Shown: positions 32,301-43,267, counted from the first letter of the stretch. The stretch: DNA of 64,000 nt from Haematobia irritans (GCF_050003625.1 NC_134398.1:105334423-105398422); one strand, 5' to 3'. Numbers and translations are program-made. The notes: a model not told the origin generated them from the sequence alone.

Positions 32301-32854
32301 ATATTCACCTAATATGGGTGCCTGGCCATAGGAACATACCGGGGAACTGCGAAGCGGATGAGTTGGCAAGGCTAGGGACTACCTTACATATTCCAGGGGA
32401 ACTAGAATTTGTTGGTATGCCCCTAGCTACCTGCAAGCTCATGCTGCGTGAGAAGGCTGTTATGATGGCAAATGTTCGATGGGAGAATTGCAAGGGTTGT
32501 AACGACACCAAGCAAATATGGCCCCATTTCAACTTAAACCGCACACTAGATATGCTAATGTTCTCGAGACGTCAGATATCACTCCTGATATCTGCTATAA
32601 CGGGTCGCTGCCTGATAGGCGATTTTGCAAAAACTATTGGCGCGAAGTATAATGACTATTGTATGAGCTGTCATGATGCGGAGGAAAAAGAATCAATTAA
32701 ACACCTCTTGTGTGAGTGTCCTGCATTTTGTGTAAAGCGCAAGCAACTTTTAGGAGCATATAGCTTCAGATTACTGGCGGATCTGGAAAACGTTAACTTA
32801 AGCAGTCTGCTACTGTTTTTGGAACAATCTGGTTGGTTCAACAAAGAAAAATAA
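29305..32854 (+). pseudogene. LINE ORF2: endonuclease, reverse transcriptase, RNase H (one deletion)
   Basis: ATG at 29305. Order: exonuclease/endonuclease/phosphatase-type endonuclease (ILQINLHHCKAA, LIQEPYV, GCDANAHHSIWGS, SFSDHRYI); reverse transcriptase (SPGPDGITPAEL, FRPISLSSFLLKTLERM, catalytic AYADDVAL near 31230); RNase H (FYTDGSKLDGQVGFG, AEILAIRE, YSDSQ, WVPGHRNIPGNCEADE); C-terminal CX2C...HX3C cluster (CMSCHDAEEK...HLLCEC). Compared with the minus-strand copy at 57964, 41 bp are missing at about 30972, shifting the frame inside the RT. Endonuclease plus RNase H suggests the LOA/I/R1 group; the exact clade is uncertain. Confidence 0.9.
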
Positions 32855-32996
32855 TCAAGAAGGTTCAGCGGTTAAAACTAGAAGTGCCCATATGTAATAG
32901 GTACTTTTAGTTAATGTGGTATCACAATGGACTGAATAGTCTAAGTGAGCCTGAGTCTTAATCGGGCTGCCACTTTAACCTAACCTAACCTAACCT
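32855..32996 (+). other. LINE 3' UTR and CCTAA-type tail
   Basis: A conserved 3' UTR (ATGTGGTATCACAATGGACT, GGGCTGCCACTTTAA) is followed by CCTAACCTAACCTAACCT, not poly(A). The same end occurs at 5422, 42512, 34738, 53395 and 57964. Confidence 0.9.
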
Positions 32997-33005
32997 AGCA
33001 CACTC

Positions 33006-33255
33006 AGCCACAAACGCCATTGAACATAAACCGTCGAAAGGTAAATTTAAATGTTTGTGGTATGATCGTAATACGACACCAAGGAATAACATTATAATTG
33101 CTTCTCGATATGTTCTTTATTAGTATGAACGAAAATATAAGAAACGCAGGTTCAATTCTCACCAGCGGCAATTTTTTGTATAAAATATTTTGTAAAAAAA
33201 ATAGTTTTTTTATGTTATACATCGTTTTTATTTTTTATTTTCGTATTAATATCTC
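33006..33255. repeat. Family S repeat, right part
   Basis: Continues the repeat cut at 17919 (CAGCCACAAACGCCATTGAA..., TTCTTTATTAGTATGAA, CGCAGGTTCAATTCTCACC). It parallels 52036-52350. The GGTTCAATTCTC could be the B box of a second, plus-oriented tRNA-like segment. Confidence 0.65.
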
Positions 33256-33515
33256 TATCGCTCTCTGAATAAAATATCACAACATATACATGTTTACTCG
33301 AAATTTGTAAATTTATATATGTTTACATTCACACATATTATTTTTATGAAACATTCATGCCCCAAACATAATATATTCTAACATATTAACATAGGTGTCC
33401 CAAACATTTAGTGTTAGTTTAGAAACATTACATGTTTGCACTTAAATATATTGTGTTTAAAAAATGGTGCCCGAAACACATTTTGTTTATATCGTAACAT
33501 ATGAAAAACATATTT
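33256..33515 (+). mobile_element. Family T terminal fragment, subtype of copy 3
   Basis: Reverse of 48190-48420: ACATTCATGCCCCAAACATA, CATAGGTGTCCCAAACA, TGGTGCCCGAAACACATTTTG, GTAACATATGAAAAAC. Its extreme terminus is lost. Confidence 0.6.
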
Positions 33516-33578
33516 TTCTATATAAGAAAATAATAGTCTGTCGTGACGTAGTATTTCTTGAAGACTGTTTTTTTTTCA

Positions 33579-33716
33579 GCAATAGAATATGTTTCTTCAG
33601 ACCCACAGAGTATAAAAGAAGCTGTATCATCCGAATATGCTGAAAATTGGAAAGATGCCATGCGAGAGGAAATTAACTCCCTGAAGGTTAACTCTTCGTT
33701 GCATGATTTAATTTGA
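33579..33716 (+). pseudogene. Ty1/copia reverse transcriptase fragment (N-terminal)
   Basis: AIEYVSSDPQSIKEAVSSEY followed by WKDAMREEINSLKVN is the entrance of the copia RT domain (the EA...WxxAMxxEixSL motif). It ends at TGA 33714-33716. A T run ending CAG precedes it by chance. It is colinear with the copia pieces at 15495 and 43609. Confidence 0.75.
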
Positions 33717-34520
33717 GCAAGGATAAAAAATGTTTGGTATGTTAGACCTGTTGTATATGGAGTTATGATACCGTAAACCAATTTCGTTCAATTCTGATCA
33801 CTGTAGGAAAAGTTACGTAACATTGCATATATGCAATTTCATGCAGATAATCAATTTCTTTAGTGCATGGTGTTAGCTCTATATATCACACGTAGAGGAG
33901 GAATGTGATCAAATCCAACATGTTTTAAGTGAAAAATTTTACTGCTGGATGGGGAAAATGGATCATTTTTTATTAAAAAAAATTTTGGTTTCTCGCCAAA
34001 CATAAAATGTATGCCAAAATCACATACATGGCTGCGACAAACACGTTACATGTTTCCCATCGAAAACTAACATTTTAGTTCTGAAACATGTTTGAGGTGA
34101 TCCTATTCCTTCTCGGGCTGCAATGTTAAAGTCAAACATTTGGGATTTTAAATTATTTCTGCCGTTTTTGATGCACATCTAGTTCCCCGTCTAGAGGCGG
34201 GACCGTTTGGCGGGCTTCGCCAAACTGTTCCACGTGGAACGGTGCAACGGTCGGAAGGGCTGCGAAATTTCTAAGGAGTGACAAGAAAAAAATGGAGAAC
34301 CACTTAAAGAAAAGATGATGACGAACAGAAACATCGTACGAATCATTGCCGGCCACCTAGAGTTGGGGGCACATCTGTGCCAAGTAAGAGCAGCGGATGA
34401 TTGTATATGTAGCCGTATTTTGACGAAAAAGGGACCTTGGAACTCTGTTGGAACAAAGGAGGTAGAACGTACCACAAGCTGAAAACTGATTTTGGTGTAT
34501 GTATATATGTATGCCTATAT
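33717..34520. other. Unassigned sequence with a GC-rich fold-back patch
   Basis: No gene recognised. 33970-34110 shows CCAAACATAAAATG-type motifs like family T. At about 34207-34245, GTTTGGCG...CGCCAAAC (8-bp stem, 5-nt loop) is followed by the palindrome GTTCCACGTGGAAC. The base composition differs from the surroundings, so this may be the end of an unknown DNA element. Confidence 0.4.
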
Positions 34521-34737
34521 GATACACGGAAATCTGGACAATCTTTTTACCTAGGTTAAGTATCGTGGCGACCCATAACTTCATTTTCACATAGATTTCT
34601 CCGTCAATTATGATACCACAGTGGTGAACTTCAGTTTATCACTGAGTGCTGTTCGATTCCATATTAAGCTCTGTAGCCGAGTTTTACGTCCATAGAATTT
34701 TACGTCTTGTGCGCCTTCTACGAACTCGATTTATATC
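34521..34737. repeat. Dispersed repeat R, copy 2 (LINE inserted at its end)
   Basis: Matches 2219-2439. It ends exactly at TTTATATCAA, where the CCTAA-type tail of a minus-strand LINE end begins. Confidence 0.6.
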
Positions 34738-34870
34738 AAGGTTAGGTTAGGTTAGGTTAAAGTGGCAGCCCGATTAAGATTCAGGCTCACTTAGACTATT
34801 CAGTCCATTGTGATACCACATTAACTAAAAGTACCTATTACATATGGACACTTCTAGTTTTAACCGCTGA
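34738..34870 (-). mobile_element. LINE 3' end fragment (minus strand)
   Basis: GGTTAGGTTAGGTTAAAGTGG to GGTTTTAACCGCTGAAC-type end: only the tail and 3' UTR. It is joined head-on to a plus-strand ORF2 fragment at 34871, a rearranged junction. Confidence 0.85.
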
Positions 34871-35744
34871 ACTTTTGGACACACACTTCCCAGGAAATCA
34901 GACGGTTGAACCATGTTCTGTCGGTGTAACAGAGGCTCAGCGGTCATTTCCTATCGAGGAAATTGTGTCGGAATCTAGAATAAAATGGGCTTTAAATAGC
35001 TTTGGACCATTCAAATCCCCCGGACCTGATGGAATTACTCCGGCGGAATTACAAGCAGTGGCTGAAAGAATTATCCCCTGGTTGACGGTGATATATAAAC
35101 GTAAACTTAGTATATATTCCAGAAAAGTGGAGGGAAACAAAAGTCGTCTTCATACCTAAAGCAGGAAAAGCCTCTCACTCGAGTGCGAAGGATTTCCGAC
35201 CAATCAGCTTATCCTCATTCCTACTTAAGACCCTGGAGAGGATGATAGACATGTATCTTAGAACTAGCGTGAATTCAAGTTTGCTCTCGAAACGACAGCA
35301 TGCATACTCGAAAGGCAGATCCACTGAGACCGCATTGCATGAATGGTCTTGGTGTAAATCCAGCAAAGACAGAACTAGTTATGTACCGCAAAGATAGCAA
35401 AACTCCCACGGTTAGGCCCATTTCCTTAGGGGGTACTGAAATTGCCTTTGGTGAGTGTGCAAAATACCTTGGCGTTATTTTGGACAGGAAGTTGAATTTT
35501 AGGCTTAATATTGAAGAGAGGGCGAGAAAAGCCACGGTAGCTTTGTACTCGTGCAAAAAGGCAATAGGGAAAAAGTGGGGACTAAAACCAAAAATTTTGC
35601 ATTGGCTATACACGGCAGTAGTTAGACCTATAATGCTATATGGTGTTGTAGTCTGGTGGCCGGCACTTCAGAAACCGACTTGTTTAGATAAAGTTCAGGG
35701 TATGGCGAGCTTATGTATCTCAGGGGCATTTAGTAAGACAGGAA

Positions 35745-35885
35745 CAGGGATCCGGAGCGGAGCGTGGAGCGGAGCGGAGCAAGCCCTTTTTTGCCGGAGC
35801 GGGAGCGGAGCGGGAGCGGTATTTTTAAAATCCGGAGCGGAGCGGGAGCGGAGCGGTTTCCAAATGAAAAACCGCTCCGCTCCGA
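35745..35885. repeat. Left GGAGC subterminal array of the hAT-like element
   Basis: Repeated GGAGCGGAGCG and GGAGCGGGAGCGGAGC units. It ends with the inverted AAACCGCTCCGCTCCGAA, so the end itself can fold back. It is very GC-rich against an AT-rich background. Confidence 0.85.
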
Positions 35886-36215
35886 ATAAAATATTACTTG
35901 AATGAAATGTGTAACTTTGAAATTACACTGTGTAGGTAATTTCAAATTTAGCTAGTACTTAGCGTAGTGTGAGTAAACGTTTAATATGTACGATATGTAT
36001 TTTTGTACGTACGTACATTGGGGAAAACACAACGTGTTTTTTAGTAATTGTTTTCAAAAACGGCAAATGTCAAAATATATATCTAGTATGTGTTGTAAAA
36101 GTAACAACAGTACTTTCGATCAATTTCATCCCGTATTACTACAAAGATGTTTGTAATGAACGTCAAATAAATGCAATTAAACGATCTTATTTATATTTAA
36201 TTTTTTAGTTTTCTA

Positions 36216-36868
36216 CACTGAAAAAAATATTGTCGTGAAGTCAAAGATTCCATGTCCTTAGAATAAGAATGCAAATTTTGCTTTACATGGAAGACGCATT
36301 TCTCTAAAATAAAGTTTTTTTTCTTGTCCAAAAGGCAATAAACTTTTGAATGAAGTTGTAATGTCCTTATAATTAAGTGATTTTACTTAAAAATGTGTAT
36401 CATAACATGAAAGATAAAATTTTTGAGGTAAGGTCAACGTGACTTTAATAATTAAGAAAAATTCTTTAAAATTAATGAAATTGTCTTTAAATTTGTTTCC
36501 TTTTTGCATCTTGCCTACAAAGCAAAAAATCGTTAAAAAATAAGACATGTTTTTCAACACTTTATTTTAAAGACGCTTTTTACTTGAAACATAGCATAAT
36601 TTCTACTGGAAGTCGAGTCTTAATATGGAAAAAAATAACTCGTTAACTCGTTTTTAAAGGATTTTGATAACAACTGACGAAAAAAATCTAAAAAAAATAA
36701 AAATTAACATTTGCTTCCTAGAAGCAAGTACATAACCCCCAAATTTAAAAGAGAATTACGTCTTTAAAGTATCCTTACTTGTATTCTCCGCTTCTTTGGC
36801 TCGGAATTAATACCCAAACTGTTAAAGTAAAGACAAAATCTTTGGAACCGGGCATGCTTTTTTTCATT
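36216..36868 (+). mobile_element. MITE family C copy inside the hAT-like element
   Basis: Starts TA-CACTGAAAAAAATATTG and ends GGGCATGCTTTTTTTCA, where the last bases are changed. About 650 bp, no ORF. It matches the reverse complement of the 568-bp copy at 44376. Confidence 0.7.
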
Positions 36869-37142
36869 CACATTTGCTTTACTATTGTACTATATCCTAG
36901 CATTCTCTTATTTCTGATATTAGTTCTCGAAAATTTAATTAAAATTATGGATAGTTTCAATTTTTGTTGAAAAATGTGCGCATATACATTTATTATACAA
37001 TAAAGGGGAAAAAAGCGAAATTAGGTAACACTAGATCTGAGTAAGAATATTCGTAGGTATACCACGGACTGATGTCGATGGAGGTTGTTGCAAACATAAA
37101 CATACACACACACACACATTACAAATATAACAAAACCTCTTC

Positions 37143-37440
37143 TCTACACAGAAAAAAAATTCACGAAAATTTTTCCAATTAAAATCTTAATTGAGTTTTA
37201 AAAAATATTCAATTAAAAATTTAGTTGAATCAACAAATTTTTTAATTGAAATAAAAATCAATCACACAAATTAATAGTATCAATTAAATTTTTAATTGAA
37301 TCAATTAATTTTTTAATTGAATGCCAATTAATTTTTCAATTGATACTATCATTTCTGTGATTGAAGACACTTCAATTAAAAAATTAATTGGATCAATTAA
37401 TTTCGTGATTGAATCAGAAAAATTTGTTTTTGTGTGTATG
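37143..37440. mobile_element. MITE family A copy 1 (AATTAA arrays)
   Basis: Ends ACACAGAAAAAAAATT and AATTTGTTTTTGTGTGT. The interior is built from AATTAAAAAATTAATTGAAT-type palindromic units that alternate strand. It is non-coding and could form multi-arm hairpins. Confidence 0.65.
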
Positions 37441-37679
37441 TGATATTTTCTCTTGCCCAGCTAAACCTACACGAATCACCAACAGATCGCTTTGGACACA
37501 TCCCACCTTAGTCACAGAGTTTCTAGATCTGGATACAAGCCTAAGTACCAAAGTGCATAGCATAAAATGGATGAGATCACAATAAATTTTTGAAATAGTA
37601 ATTTTTGAAATGGAAAGGTCAGTCAAAATGTTTGTCAAGTAATTTAAATGCCGTTTTTTCTTTTATAATGGAGTCGTCT

Positions 37680-38252
37680 CTACACAGAAAAAAATATCAC
37701 CAAAATATTTCCAATTAAAAAGTTAATTGAAGTTGAAATTTTTTTCAATTAATAAATTAATTGGTACAATTAACTTTTTAATCAAGATAGAAACATTAAG
37801 TTAATTTAGTCAATGATTGAAAATTTAAAAATTTTTAATTAAAAATTTAATTGATACAATTAACTTTTATTCAAATTCGGAAGACTAAGTCAGTTAAAAA
37901 AGTGATGAACATTTTTTTTAATTTTTAATTAAATTTGTTTTTTTCAAACAATCAATTGTTAATCCAAATAAAAATTCTGAGCCAATTCAGAATGAATAGT
38001 TACCTTTTTTAATTACAAAATTAATTGAGTTTTGCAATCAACATCAATTAAATTTTTAATTGAATCAATTAAAAAATTAATTGAAATTTGGTAATGAAAT
38101 CAATTAATTTTTTAATCAAGAATTTTTTCTATGCCCAATTAAAACTGTGATTGATACTATCATTTTCGTGATTGAAGACATTTCAATTAAAAAATTAATT
38201 GGATCAATTAATTTCGTGATTGAATCAGAAAAAATTTTTTTGTGTGTACGTC
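37680..38252. mobile_element. MITE family A copy 2
   Basis: Ends ACACAGAAAAAAATATC and AAATTTTTTTGTGTGTA, with the same AATTAA-rich interior. It shares GGATCAATTAATTTCGTGAT with copy 1. An open frame across its right end is a by-product. Confidence 0.65.
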
Positions 38253-38324
38253 TGTTGCAAAACAAAAAAAAACTTTCGGAGAGTAGTTACTTATACTCTG
38301 TGTATAGACTTTCAATTCCAATCA

Positions 38325-38460
38325 GCGTTGCCGTTTTGGTCCGATCGGACCAAAATTGGTCCAAAAGATTTCTAATTTTTAAATTTAGTCCGATGGTCAG
38401 ACCAAACAGAATTTGGTCCATTTTGGTCCATTTTCATAAATTTGGTTTCTATCACATATT
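38325..38460. repeat. TTTGGTCC/GGACCAAA short inverted units
   Basis: GTTTTGGTCCGATCGGACCA and several later TTTGGTCCA units. It is probably the end of another MITE, starting near CAGCGTTGCCG at 38322. Confidence 0.45.
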
Positions 38461-38469
38461 AAATAGTAG

Positions 38470-38763
38470 ATGGTGCACCGCAAAGAATATTGTCGGGAGG
38501 CCAAATATTTCACATACTTAAAATACGAATACGAAGTTTGCTTATAATAGAAGACGTACTTCTCTGAAAAAAAGTTTTTCCTTGTCTAAAAGTCTCTAAA
38601 CTTTTCAATGAAGTCTGTTTGTCCTTATAGCTAAGTGATTCGACATAAAAATGTGTATCCTAACATGAATGCAAATTTCGTTTTAATGAAGTCAAAATGG
38701 ATTTAATATTTCTGAAAAAATATTCAAAATTAATAAAATATTTCAACACATTGTTTTAAAGTC
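38470..38763 (+). mobile_element. MITE family C, truncated copy
   Basis: CACCGCAAAGAATATTGTCG to about TTTCAACACATTGTTTTAAAG follows the family C left half. It is cut by repeat P at 38764. Confidence 0.6.
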
Positions 38764-39400
38764 ATTATACCCTAAACCACATAGTGGTTAGGGTATAATA
38801 AGTTTGATCTGCCAAAAAATGTGCCTACAAGAAATATTGATTTTAGACCCCATAAAACATATACCGATCGACTCAGAATCACCTCCTGAGTCGATCTAGC
38901 GCTCGGCGTCCGTCCGTCTGTCCATGTATTTGTTGTTCACAGGATTTCGGTCGCAATTATTAACCGATTTTGATGAAATTTGGTACAGGGAGTTTTTTTG
39001 GGCACAAGGACGAACGTTATTGAATTTGGAAGAAATCGGATCAAATTTAGATATAGCCCCCATATATATGTATTGCCCGATTTCGACAAATGGGGGTCAC
39101 GTTGCATTTTTTTTACTAACCGATCGTCGTCAAATTTAGCACAAAATAATCTTCTGTATCACCCGTTAAGTCTGAAAATTTCATCGAAATCGGTTCAGAT
39201 TTAAATATAGGTCCCATATATATGTATCGCCCGATTTTGTCAAATTAGGTCATAAAACCCTTATTTATCAACCGATCTTACTCAAAGTTGGCGAAATGTA
39301 ATCTTCTATAGCACTAACTATATGTGCAAAAAATCATCGAAATCGGTTCAGATTTAGCTATAGCTCCCATATATGTACCGCCCGATTTTTCTAAATAAAA
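38764..39400 (+). repeat. Dispersed repeat P, longest copy
   Basis: Opens with TACCCTAAACCACATAGTGG and TTAGGGTATAATAAG. It passes through GTCCGTCCGTCTGTCC and GATGAAATTTGGTACAGGG, and then runs into three CCCATATATATGTA tandem units. It supplies the sequence missing at the LINE junction at 4288/5423. Confidence 0.7.
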
Positions 39401-39419
39401 TAAAACTCAATTGAACAAA

Positions 39420-39558
39420 TAATACAATGTTTGTACTATAATTTTCTCGAAGAGGAGCGATTTTTTTTTTCTCGGAGAGGAGCGAGGAGCGGAGCGGTTT
39501 TTTTTCTCCGGAGCGGGAGCGGAGCGGAGCGAAAAAAATGGACCGCTCCGGATCCCTG
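39420..39558. repeat. Right GGAGC subterminal array of the hAT-like element
   Basis: GAGGAGCGAGGAGCGGAGCG and GGAGCGGGAGCGGAGC, ending CCGCTCCGGATCCCTG. It mirrors the left array. Confidence 0.8.
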
Positions 39559-40096
39559 GACAGGAACAGACTCCCTTAATGTCATGCTACATCTATTGCT
39601 TTAGACATTTTGGCCATACAGTCAGCTGCAACAACGGCTGTGCGGTTGCGCGAGCTATCGCTGTGGTCGGAAAAAATGTACGGTCATAGTTCGGTCCTCA
39701 AAGTAATGCCAGATGTGCCTAACGTAGTGGATTACACCCTGGCAAAACCACTTTTCGACAAAAAGTTTGAAACTCTAATTCCCAACAGTGAGGCGTGGTG
39801 TACACAGACCCCGGGGAATAAAAGATATATAGATTTCTATACTGATGGCTCCAAATTGAATGGACAAGTGGGGTTCGGAGTATATTCTAAAGATCTGGAA
39901 ATTCGAAAAGCGAAAAGATTACCTAATCACTGTAGTGTTTTTCAGGCTGAAATATTGGCAATAAGAGAGGTGATGAATTGGCTGAGAAGTAATGTGCCAA
40001 CAAATATTGGCATTAATATATACTCAGACAGTCAACCTGCAATAAAATCCTTGGACTCTGTGTTCCTTAACTCGAAAACGGCCATAGACTGCCGCA

Positions 40097-40711
40097 ACAG
40101 TCCCGGAAGCTATGAAAATGCTGCTTTTCAAGCCACAGGTACAGATGGCTTGCCAAATCAGATATTTCTTTGCGAACTATGACAGTTTTATGTGCATGAA
40201 AATATCTGCTACCTTTCCCCTTCCTTTTGCCGTAGAAAACTCCTGTCCCGGAAGCTGCTTGTAGTCGGCTTTGACGTAGGTTTCGTCGTCCATTACCACG
40301 CAGTCAAACTTCGTCAGCATCGTCGTGTACAGCCTCCGGGATCGCGCTTTGGCCGTCGTATTTTGTTTATTATCGCGATTTGGAGTCACTACCTTCTTGT
40401 AAGTCGATAGTCCGGCTCGTTTTTTGGCTCGATGCACGGTTGTAGACGATACACCCAGCTTATTTGCGGCATCTCGGAGAGGGAGGTTAGGGTTTCGCTT
40501 GAAAATACCGGCAACTCTCTTTGTCGTCTCAGCGGCTTCCGGTTTTCGATTTCCCCCCGATCCAGACTTCCTGGCTGTCGACAAACGTTCCCCAAACACT
40601 TTAATTACATTTGTAATGGTTGATTTGGCAGCTTTTACCGATTTTGCCAGCTTTGCGTGCGAGTAGCTCGGATTTTCGCGATGCGCGAGCAAAATTTTGA
40701 TACGCTGCTCT
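40097..40711 (-). pseudogene. Tc1/mariner-superfamily transposase fragment
   Basis: The minus-strand frame 40692-40177 gives about 170 residues. First is a helix-turn-helix region (SYSHAKLAKSVKAAKSTIT), then a second one (LPLRDAANKLGVSSTTVHRA). The start of the catalytic domain follows, with the first Asp in CVVMDDETYVKADYKQLPG. The frame breaks at 40177, but catalytic-domain coding (YLIWQAICTCG) continues in another frame to 40097. The remaining catalytic residues and both terminal repeats are missing. It is wedged between two LINE fragments. Confidence 0.8.
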
Positions 40712-42512
40712 TCTTGACAACTCTGAATATTGATCCAGGTATACTTAGGCTGTTAGACGAACTTATGATGTGGCGCTAGCAGTAAGGGGAAAATTCCCAC
40801 CCACAATCAGAGATATTATACAGAGAGCTCTCCGGATGACTGAGAAATGGGCGAAAGATAATGGTCTTGGGGTAAATCCAGCAAAGACAGAAATAGTCAT
40901 GTACTGCAAAGATCGCAAAACTCCCACGGTTAGGCCCATTTCCTTAGGGGGTGTTGAAATTCCCTTTGGTGATTGTGCAAAATACCTTGGCGTTTTTTGG
41001 ACAGGAAGCTGAATTTTAGGCTTAATATTGTAGAAAGGGCGAGTAAAGCGACGGTAGCTTTGTACTCGTGCAAAAAGGCAATAGGGAAAAAGTGGAGACT
41101 AAAACCATAAATTGTGCATTGGCTATACACGGCAGTGGTTAGACCTATAATGCTATATGGTGTTGTAGTCTGGTGGCCGGCACTTCAGAAACCGACTGGT
41201 TTAGATAAAGTTCAGCGTACGGCGTGCTTGTGTATCTCAGGTGCATTCAGCAAGACAGGACCAAATTCCCTTAATGTCATACTGCAGCTATTGCCTTTAG
41301 ACATTTTGGCCAAACAGTCAGCTGCAACAACGGCTGTGCGGTTGCGCGAGCTATCGCTGTGGTAGGAAAAAAGTTACGGTCTCAGTGCGGTCCTCAAAAT
41401 AATGCCAGATGTACCTAACGTAGTGGATTACACCCTGGCAAAACCACTTTTTGACAAAAAGTTTGAAACTCTAATTCCCAACAGTGAGGCGTGGTGTACA
41501 CAGACCCCGGGGAATAAAAGATATATAGATTTCTATACTGATGGCTCCAAATTGAATGGACAAGTGGGGTTCGGAGTATATTCTAAAGATCTGGAAATTC
41601 GAATAGCGAAAATATTACCTAATCACTGTAGTGTTTTTCAGGCTGAAATATTGGCAATAAGAGAGGTGGTGAATTGGCTGAGAAGTAATGTTCCAACAAA
41701 TATTGGCATTAATATATACTCAGACAGTCAACCTGCAATAAAATCCTTGGACTCTGTGTTCCTTAACTCAAAAACGGCCATAGACTGCCGCAAATCTCTC
41801 AACGAGATGGCTGAGCAGTACAATATTCACCTAATATGGGTGCCTGGCCATAGGAACATACCGGGGAGCTGCGAAGCACATGTGTTAGCAAGGCTAGGAA
41901 CTACTTGACATATTCCAGGGGCACTAGAATCTGTTGGTATGCCTCTGGCAACCTGCAAGCTCTTACTGCGTGAGAAGGCTGTTATGATTGCCAATATTCG
42001 ATGGGAGAATTGCAAGGGTTGTAACGACACCAAGCAAATATGGCCCCATTTAAACTTAAACCGCACACTAGATATGCTAGTGTTCTCAAGGCGTCAGATA
42101 GCACTCATGATATCTGCTATAACGGGTCGCTGCCTGATAGGCAAATTTGCAAAAACTATGGATGCAAAGTATAATGACTATTGTATATTGTGTATTGCTG
42201 TCATGATGTGGAGGAAAAGGAATCAATTAAATACCTCTTGTGTGAGTGTCCTGCTTTTTGTGTAAGGCGTAAACGAATTTTAGGAGCATATAGCTTTAGA
42301 TTACTGGCGGACTTGGAAAACGTTAACTTAAGCAGTTTGTTAATATTTTTGGAGCAATCTGGTTGGTTCAACAGAGGAAAAGGTTCAGTGGTTAAGACTA
42401 GAAGTGCCCATATGTAATAGGTACGTTTAGTTAAATGTGGTATCACAATGGACTGAATAGTGTAAGTGAGCCTGAAATATAATCGAGCTGGCACTTTAAC
42501 CTAAGCTAACCT
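40712..42512 (+). mobile_element. LINE copy B, 5'-truncated and decayed
   Basis: ORF2 from the RT (TLNIDPGILRLLDEL) with the YADD region deleted at about 40765. Then DVALAVRGK-type RT, thumb, RNase H (YTDGSKLNGQ, AEILAIRE, YSDSQ) and the C-terminal cluster. A tail CCTAAGCTAACCTA ends near 42512. Several stops and shifts (near 41000, 41365, 41908, 42200) make it non-functional. It is more diverged than copies Y and Z. Confidence 0.88.
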
Positions 42513-43267
42513 ACGGGTTCGTTGGAAGATTCACCTTGAAGTTGCGAAGTAGCGTTGGAATTAAATTGCATTTTTGTTTTACCTGCCTGTTTCAGTTTGA
42601 ACCCAAGTAGAGAGCAGTATATCAGATACATTAACTAATGAGCTGAATTATGTAATGTTAAAAAAAGTTCTTTCTTTTGGATTTAGAAATATAATACCAA
42701 ATATTACATTGATTTCCCATTATTTTTGTCTTTGATTGGTTCAAATTTTAATAGACGATTTCAATGTGTGGAAATTTTGGAAAGGAATTGTTATTAAAAT
42801 TAAATTACCGGGCTCCTTAATACACCTTTTTATGCTAAAAGACTACAACTGCAAAAGAAGATTATTAATCTGCAACCTGGAACTAAGAATTAAACTTGAT
42901 ATATTATGTAAGTAATGTTTAACAAAATTAACTTTTAATTGAACAAAATTAAATTCTATTTACTTTCAGAAAAACTAATTTAGCTTACAGACTGCTGATT
43001 TATTGGAAATCTAGGCGCATCTAAATATTAGAAGAAACATGCTGACATCGTTAATATGATAAGGAAGATAATAGTTTTTACAGTTTATTTTTTAACCCTT
43101 TAGTTGTTATTGATCATAATTGTATGTCTAAATGTTAGAACAAAACACACAAATAACAAAAACCAAATCCTTTAGTCTATAGCATAATTCAGAAAAATAA
43201 AATATTGAAGATTTTTTATAAGAAACGCATATTTTCTTTTATTTCAAATAAAACTAAAGATTTTGGG
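42513..43267. other. AT-rich non-coding stretch
   Basis: No gene and no terminal repeat that I can define. It is about 750 bp between LINE copy B and a family A MITE. Confidence 0.4.

Larger units (their letters stand above)
17923..32996 (+). mobile_element. LINE copy Z, host of a three-level nest
   Basis: 5' end at TTCAACCGTCGAAC (also found at 63849), ORF1 start at 18025, ORF2 29305-32854, 3' tail CCTAACCTAACCT at about 32980-32996. The outer flanks are both AGCACACTC (17911-17919 and 32997-33005), a target duplication. The S-family copy at 52028 shows the unoccupied site. The LINE is interrupted at 18510 by BEL/Pao. About 183 bp of ORF1 are present on both sides of that insertion (18328-18510 and 28414-28596), so a rearrangement accompanied it. 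Confidence 0.8.
35745..39558. mobile_element. hAT-like element with GGAGC-rich subterminal arrays
   Basis: Ends CAGGGATCCGGAGCGG and CCGCTCCGGATCCCTG form a 16-bp perfect inverted repeat. They are flanked by GACAGGAA at 35737-35744 and 39559-39566, the 8-bp duplication expected of hAT transposons. Inside each end, 100-140 bp are packed with GGAGCGGAGCGGGAGC units. The 3.8-kb interior holds MITEs and repeat P but no transposase frame, so it is non-autonomous. It inserted in LINE copy A. Confidence 0.85.
34871..40096 (+). mobile_element. LINE copy A, fragment split by a hAT-like element
   Basis: 34871-35744 and 39567-40096 are one LINE ORF2 fragment: FPGNQTVEP, SPGPDGITPAELQ; a deletion at about 35345 removes the RT core; then NGLGVNPAKTE to CISGAFSKTGT, the hAT-like insertion, and the RNase H domain. 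It stops in KTAIDCR at 40096, where Tc1/mariner-like sequence begins. Frames are broken in several places, so it is dead. Confidence 0.85.

Noticed and set aside
38147..38521. 124-residue open frame
   Set aside because: It covers the end of a family A MITE and the TTTGGTCC repeat; the start codon is within repeat units.
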